Shown here: positions 13,652-16,559 of the stretch, piece by piece | How positions within the stretch are numbered: position 1 is the first letter of the stretch | How the letters are laid out: every line of letters begins with the position of its first letter | Source of the DNA: an uncultured Burkholderiales bacterium | Lineage (GTDB): Bacteria > Pseudomonadota > Gammaproteobacteria > Burkholderiales > Burkholderiaceae_C | Direction: 5' to 3' | NCBI GenBank assembly: GCA_903953985.1 | Contig: CAJBLW010000144.1 | Span: forward strand, 1 to 16,559 | DNA: 16,559 bases | The notes under the pieces: model-generated | What the model saw: only the letters and a program-made list of their open reading frames with translations | Told to the model about the DNA's origin: nothing | Databases searched by the model: none | Made by a program: the position numbers and the translations under genes

Positions 13652-14901
13652 ACGCTGGCAGCGAAGACACCGGCCCACGCGGTGCGCTCTCGCACCTCCG
13701 TGTGTTGGATTTGTCGCGTGTGCTGGCGGGCCCTTGGGCGGCGCAGACCCTGGGCGACTTGGGTGCTGAGATCATCAAGGTCGAGCGCCCTGAGTCAGGC
13801 GACGACACCCGCACCTGGGGGCCCCCATATCTGAAAGATGCCCAAGGGGAGCCCACCCGCGATGCCGCCTATTTTTTGTGCACCAACCGCAATAAAAAAT
13901 CGATTGCCATCGACCTGAGCACGCCCGAAGGCCAACAACTGGTGCGCGAATTGGTGCTGCATTGCGATGTGCTGATCGAAAACTTCAAGGTCGGCAGCCT
14001 GCAGCAGTACGGCCTGGACTACGACAGCTTGCACGCCCTGCACCCCCGGCTGGTGTATTGCTCGGTGACCGGCTTTGGCCAGACCGGGCCTTATGCCCAG
14101 CGCGCGGGTTATGACTTTTTGATCCAGGGCATGGGCGGGCTGATGAGCATCAGCGGCCAGCCCGATGGCACGCCAGGCGCAGGACCCATGAAGGTCGGCG
14201 TGGCGCTGACGGACATCCTGACGGGTTTGTACGCCAGCACCAGTATTTTGGCGGCGCTGCAGGCCCGTGAGGTTTCTGGGCGCGGCCAGCACATTGATCT
14301 GGCCTTGCTCGATGTGGGCGTGGCGTGCTTGGCTAACCAGTCGATGAACTACCTGCACAGCGGTGTGGCCCCCAAACGCATGGGCAATGCCCATCCGAAC
14401 ACGGTGCCGTATCAGGACTTTCCGACGGCCGATGGGCACATGATTTTGGCGATTGGCAACGACGGGCAGTTCGCCCGCTTTTGCAAAACTGCAGGGCGGC
14501 CTGAATGGGCCGGCGATGCGCGCTTTGTGACCAATGCCGGGCGTGTGCAAAACCGCGTGGCCTTGATTGAGTTGATGCGCGAACTCACTGTGACCCGCAG
14601 CACCCGTGAATGGGTCACCTTGCTCGAGTCGGCAGGTGTGCCTTGCGGACCGATCAACACCATTGCCGATGTGTTTGCAGACCCGCAGGTGCAGGCACGC
14701 GGCATGCAGATCCACATGGACCACGCAGCCAGGGACGATGTGGCCTTGGTGGCCAGCCCGATCCGCATGTCGGACACGCCGGTGCAATACCGCCACGCGC
14801 CGCCTATGCTGGGGCAACACACCCGCGAGGTGTTGGGCCAGATGCTGGATTTAAAGGAAGAAACCATGGACCAATTGTTTGAAAAAGGGGTGTTGGCATG
14901 A
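13648..14901 (+). CDS. CaiB/BaiF (family III) CoA-transferase 3
   Basis: Predicted 417-residue family III CoA-transferase. After a short polar start it shows LRVLDLSRVLAGPWAAQ (17-33), GAEIIKVERPESGDDTR (39-55), NRNKKSIAIDL (80-90), GYDFLIQGMGGLMSI (154-168) and MKVGVALTDILTGLY (181-195), where Asp189 is the expected nucleophile. This pattern is that of the succinyl-CoA:carboxylate (glutarate/malate/oxalate-type) branch and is distinct from CoA-transferases 1 and 2. ATG 13648 is favoured over 13 extra upstream codons because it overlaps the Bug 3 stop by ATGA and gives the standard N-terminus. Its stop overlaps the start of acyl-CoA dehydrogenase 1 by ATGA as well, so it is bracketed by two coupled junctions. 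It probably activates the substrate that the dehydrogenase pair then oxidises. A dicarboxylate is plausible but not shown. Confidence 0.93.
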   Translation: MNAGSEDTGPRGALSHLRVLDLSRVLAGPWAAQTLGDLGAEIIKVERPESGDDTRTWGPPYLKDAQGEPTRDAAYFLCTNRNKKSIAIDLSTPEGQQLVRELVLHCDVLIENFKVGSLQQYGLDYDSLHALHPRLVYCSVTGFGQTGPYAQRAGYDFLIQGMGGLMSISGQPDGTPGAGPMKVGVALTDILTGLYASTSILAALQAREVSGRGQHIDLALLDVGVACLANQSMNYLHSGVAPKRMGNAHPNTVPYQDFPTADGHMILAIGNDGQFARFCKTAGRPEWAGDARFVTNAGRVQNRVALIELMRELTVTRSTREWVTLLESAGVPCGPINTIADVFADPQVQARGMQIHMDHAARDDVALVASPIRMSDTPVQYRHAPPMLGQHTREVLGQMLDLKEETMDQLFEKGVLA

Positions 14902-16055
14902 GTCAGCTCGATTCTCTGAACCCATCGGCCATTCCTGCGCAAGACGAGGCATTGCGCCAGGAGGTGCGGTCCTTTTTGACCGAAGCCATGCGCGGTGTGC
15001 CGGCCCATGTGCGCGCCCGCTCTTGGTCGGGATATGACCCCGAGTTCAGCCGCGAGCTGGGCCGCCGCGGCTGGCTGGGCATCACGTTTCCGCCCGCCTA
15101 TGGCGGTGCAGGGCGCAGCGCTTTTGCACGCTATGTGCTGGTGGAAGAATTTCTTAACTTTGGTGCGCCGGTGGGCTCACACTGGATCGCCGATCGTCAG
15201 AGCGGGCCCTTGCTGCTCAAGTACGGCACCGAATCGCAAAAACAGCGCTACCTGCCAGCCATCTGCCGGGGCGAGGCCTTCTTTTGCATTGGCATGAGCG
15301 AGCCCGGTGCCGGCTCGGACCTGGCCAGCGTGCGCACCCGCGCCGCGCCCAACGAAACGGGCTGGCTGCTGAACGGCCAGAAGATCTGGACCACCAACGC
15401 CCACAACTGCCATTACATGATCGCCCTGGTGCGCACCAGTGGCGAGACGATCGACCGGCACAAGGGCTTGTCGCAGGTCATCGTGGACTTGTCCTTGCCG
15501 GGGGTCACGGTGCGGCCCATCGTGGACCAGTCGGGCGACAGCCATTTTTGCGAAGTCTTTTTCGAGAACGTGCAGCTGGGGCCTGACGCCCTGGTGGGCG
15601 ACGAAGGCGGCGGCTGGGAGCAGGTCACGGCCGAGCTCGCGTTTGAGCGCAGCGGACCCGAGCGGTTGTTCTCCAGCATCGCCTTGTTCGACGAATGGCT
15701 GGCCTATGTGCGCACGCCACAAGGCCGCACCCCGCAGGCCCAGCGCCTGGCGGGCAAGATCCTGAGCCAGTTGGCGCCGCTGCGCGCCATGTCGGTGGCC
15801 ATCACCGAAAAAATCACCCGCGGTGAAAGCCCGGTGGTCGAGGCCGCCCTGGTCAAAGACCTGGGCACAGGCGTGGAGCAGTTGATTCCGGCCGCGATTG
15901 CCGACGATTTATTTTCGCGGGATGCGTCCAATGTGCCGGCCGAACTGCTCAACACGCTCAACTACATCACGCAAGTGGCGCCCAGCTACTCGCTGCGCGG
16001 CGGCACACGCGATATCTTGCGCGGCATGATTGCCCGTGGCCTAGGCTTGCGCTGA
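14898..16055 (+). CDS. Acyl-CoA dehydrogenase 1 (large-subunit type, paired)
   Basis: Predicted FAD-dependent acyl-CoA dehydrogenase of 385 residues, making the alpha,beta-double bond in an acyl-CoA. The N-terminal helical domain carries GYDPEFSRELGRRGWLG (45-61) and FPPAYGGAGRS; the middle domain has MSEPGAGSDLAS (133-144) and GQKIWTTNAH (160-169) for flavin and substrate binding. The MCAD-type catalytic Glu position is Gly in RGGTRDILR (367-375), so the base is more likely Glu250 in AFER, as in isovaleryl-CoA dehydrogenase and the paired enzymes. ATG overlaps the CoA-transferase 3 stop by ATGA. The second dehydrogenase starts 12 bp downstream, the arrangement of two-subunit dehydrogenases such as pimeloyl-CoA or steroid side-chain enzymes, so a heteromer is likely. 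Substrate unknown. Confidence 0.93.
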   Translation: MSQLDSLNPSAIPAQDEALRQEVRSFLTEAMRGVPAHVRARSWSGYDPEFSRELGRRGWLGITFPPAYGGAGRSAFARYVLVEEFLNFGAPVGSHWIADRQSGPLLLKYGTESQKQRYLPAICRGEAFFCIGMSEPGAGSDLASVRTRAAPNETGWLLNGQKIWTTNAHNCHYMIALVRTSGETIDRHKGLSQVIVDLSLPGVTVRPIVDQSGDSHFCEVFFENVQLGPDALVGDEGGGWEQVTAELAFERSGPERLFSSIALFDEWLAYVRTPQGRTPQAQRLAGKILSQLAPLRAMSVAITEKITRGESPVVEAALVKDLGTGVEQLIPAAIADDLFSRDASNVPAELLNTLNYITQVAPSYSLRGGTRDILRGMIARGLGLR

Positions 16056-16067
16056 AAAGGAAACACC

Positions 16068-16559
16068 ATGGATGATCTTTTTTCTGACGCCGTCAAGGCG
16101 CTGCTCACCGACCATTGCACACCCGCCGTGGTGCGCGCCATCGAAGGTGGCCAACCGCGCGCTGGGCTGTGGCAAGCGCTTGAAGCGTCGGGCTTTGCCG
16201 ATGCGCTGGTGCCCGAATCTGCGGGCGGAGCAGGGCTGGCTTTGGCCGATGTGTACCCGGTGCTGGAGTTGTGCGGCAGCTTTGCTGTGCCCGTGCCTTT
16301 GGGCGAGACCCTATTGGCCCGAGGTCTCTTGGCCCACGCGGGCGTTTCTGCGCCAACAGGCTCGGTGGTGTTCGGCACAGGGCAGCTGGGCAGCGATGGC
16401 CGTTTGCACTGCGCTCAGGTGCGATGCGGTACACAAGCCGATTGGGTGCTGGTGTCGTGTGGCGGTGCTTGCCGTCTCTTGCCTGCGGCCGATGCCCAGG
16501 TGCAGGTGGCCGGGTTTTGCCTGGACGCGCAAATCAGCTGGCCTCAAGCCGCCTGGGAC
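16068..16559 (+). CDS. Acyl-CoA dehydrogenase 2 (small-subunit type), 3' end outside window
   Basis: The first 164 codons of a second acyl-CoA dehydrogenase, open to the last base. The start MDDLFSDAVKALLTDHCTP and the following LWQALEASGFADALVPESAGGAGLALAD are the N-terminal helical domain of the less conserved partner in two-subunit acyl-CoA dehydrogenases. AAGG (16057-16060) precedes the ATG by 7 bases, and the gap to acyl-CoA dehydrogenase 1 is 12 bp. In such heteromers this subunit is usually degenerate and the other carries the catalytic base; the relevant region lies beyond the window, so this cannot be checked here. The middle region (VVFGTGQLGSDGRLHC onward) already departs from standard dehydrogenases, in line with a structural role. 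Confidence 0.85.
   Translation, partial: MDDLFSDAVKALLTDHCTPAVVRAIEGGQPRAGLWQALEASGFADALVPESAGGAGLALADVYPVLELCGSFAVPVPLGETLLARGLLAHAGVSAPTGSVVFGTGQLGSDGRLHCAQVRCGTQADWVLVSCGGACRLLPAADAQVQVAGFCLDAQISWPQAAWD

Noticed and set aside
12599..13678. 359-codon open frame on the minus strand opposite Bug 3
   Set aside because: Composition of a shadow frame (Arg, His, Gly rich) and the plus strand encodes a complete Bug protein with a ribosome binding site.
13795..14820. 341-codon open frame on the minus strand opposite CoA-transferase 3
   Set aside because: No domain recognised; the plus-strand gene fills its operon slot with ATGA overlaps on both sides.

Overview
The window is dense, high-GC bacterial DNA with short intergenic gaps. 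The set of genes is typical of Burkholderiales, most likely Comamonadaceae: three tripartite-tricarboxylate (Bug-type) periplasmic binding proteins, three family III (CaiB/BaiF) CoA-transferases, a fused TRAP permease and paired acyl-CoA dehydrogenases. The taxonomic placement is inferred from gene content and base composition only. No rRNA, tRNA, CRISPR array, insertion sequence or phage gene was seen, and no stretch above 300 bases lacks a gene.

Layout. (1) 1-2017 (+): the 3' part of a fused TRAP-type permease whose start lies before the window. (2) 2110-4624 (-): a two-gene unit, a PlsC-like acyltransferase followed after 7 bp by a PhoX-family phosphatase with a twin-arginine signal. (3) 4783-5982 (+): a CaiB/BaiF CoA-transferase (CoA-T1), convergent with (4). 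(4) 6087-9804 (-): a LysR-type regulator, an amidohydrolase of the N-acyl-D-amino-acid deacylase group, and Bug protein 1. (5) 9897-16559 (+): an operon running out of the window: CoA-T2, a MaoC-like hot-dog protein, Bug 2, Bug 3, CoA-T3, acyl-CoA dehydrogenase 1, and the 5' part of acyl-CoA dehydrogenase 2. Three junctions in (5) are 4-bp ATGA overlaps.

How the genes may work together (inference). Regions 3-5 look like a catabolic locus for an unidentified carboxylic acid or acylated/amide compound. Bug proteins would capture it in the periplasm, the amidohydrolase would open or deacylate it, family III CoA-transferases would make the CoA thioester, a two-subunit acyl-CoA dehydrogenase would introduce a double bond, and the MaoC-like protein would act on an acyl-CoA intermediate. 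The LysR regulator sits between two divergent transcripts and a good LysR-type palindrome (9805-9823) lies in the gap. CoA-T1/Bug 1 and CoA-T2/Bug 2 are paralogous pairs, so the locus seems built from a duplicated module.

The least ordinary points are a MaoC-like protein that has lost the catalytic Asp and His, an amidohydrolase with no histidines where the family normally has two metal ligands, and the palindromic operator with a matching half-site in the next intergenic gap. I did not find a clearly new defence or mobile system.
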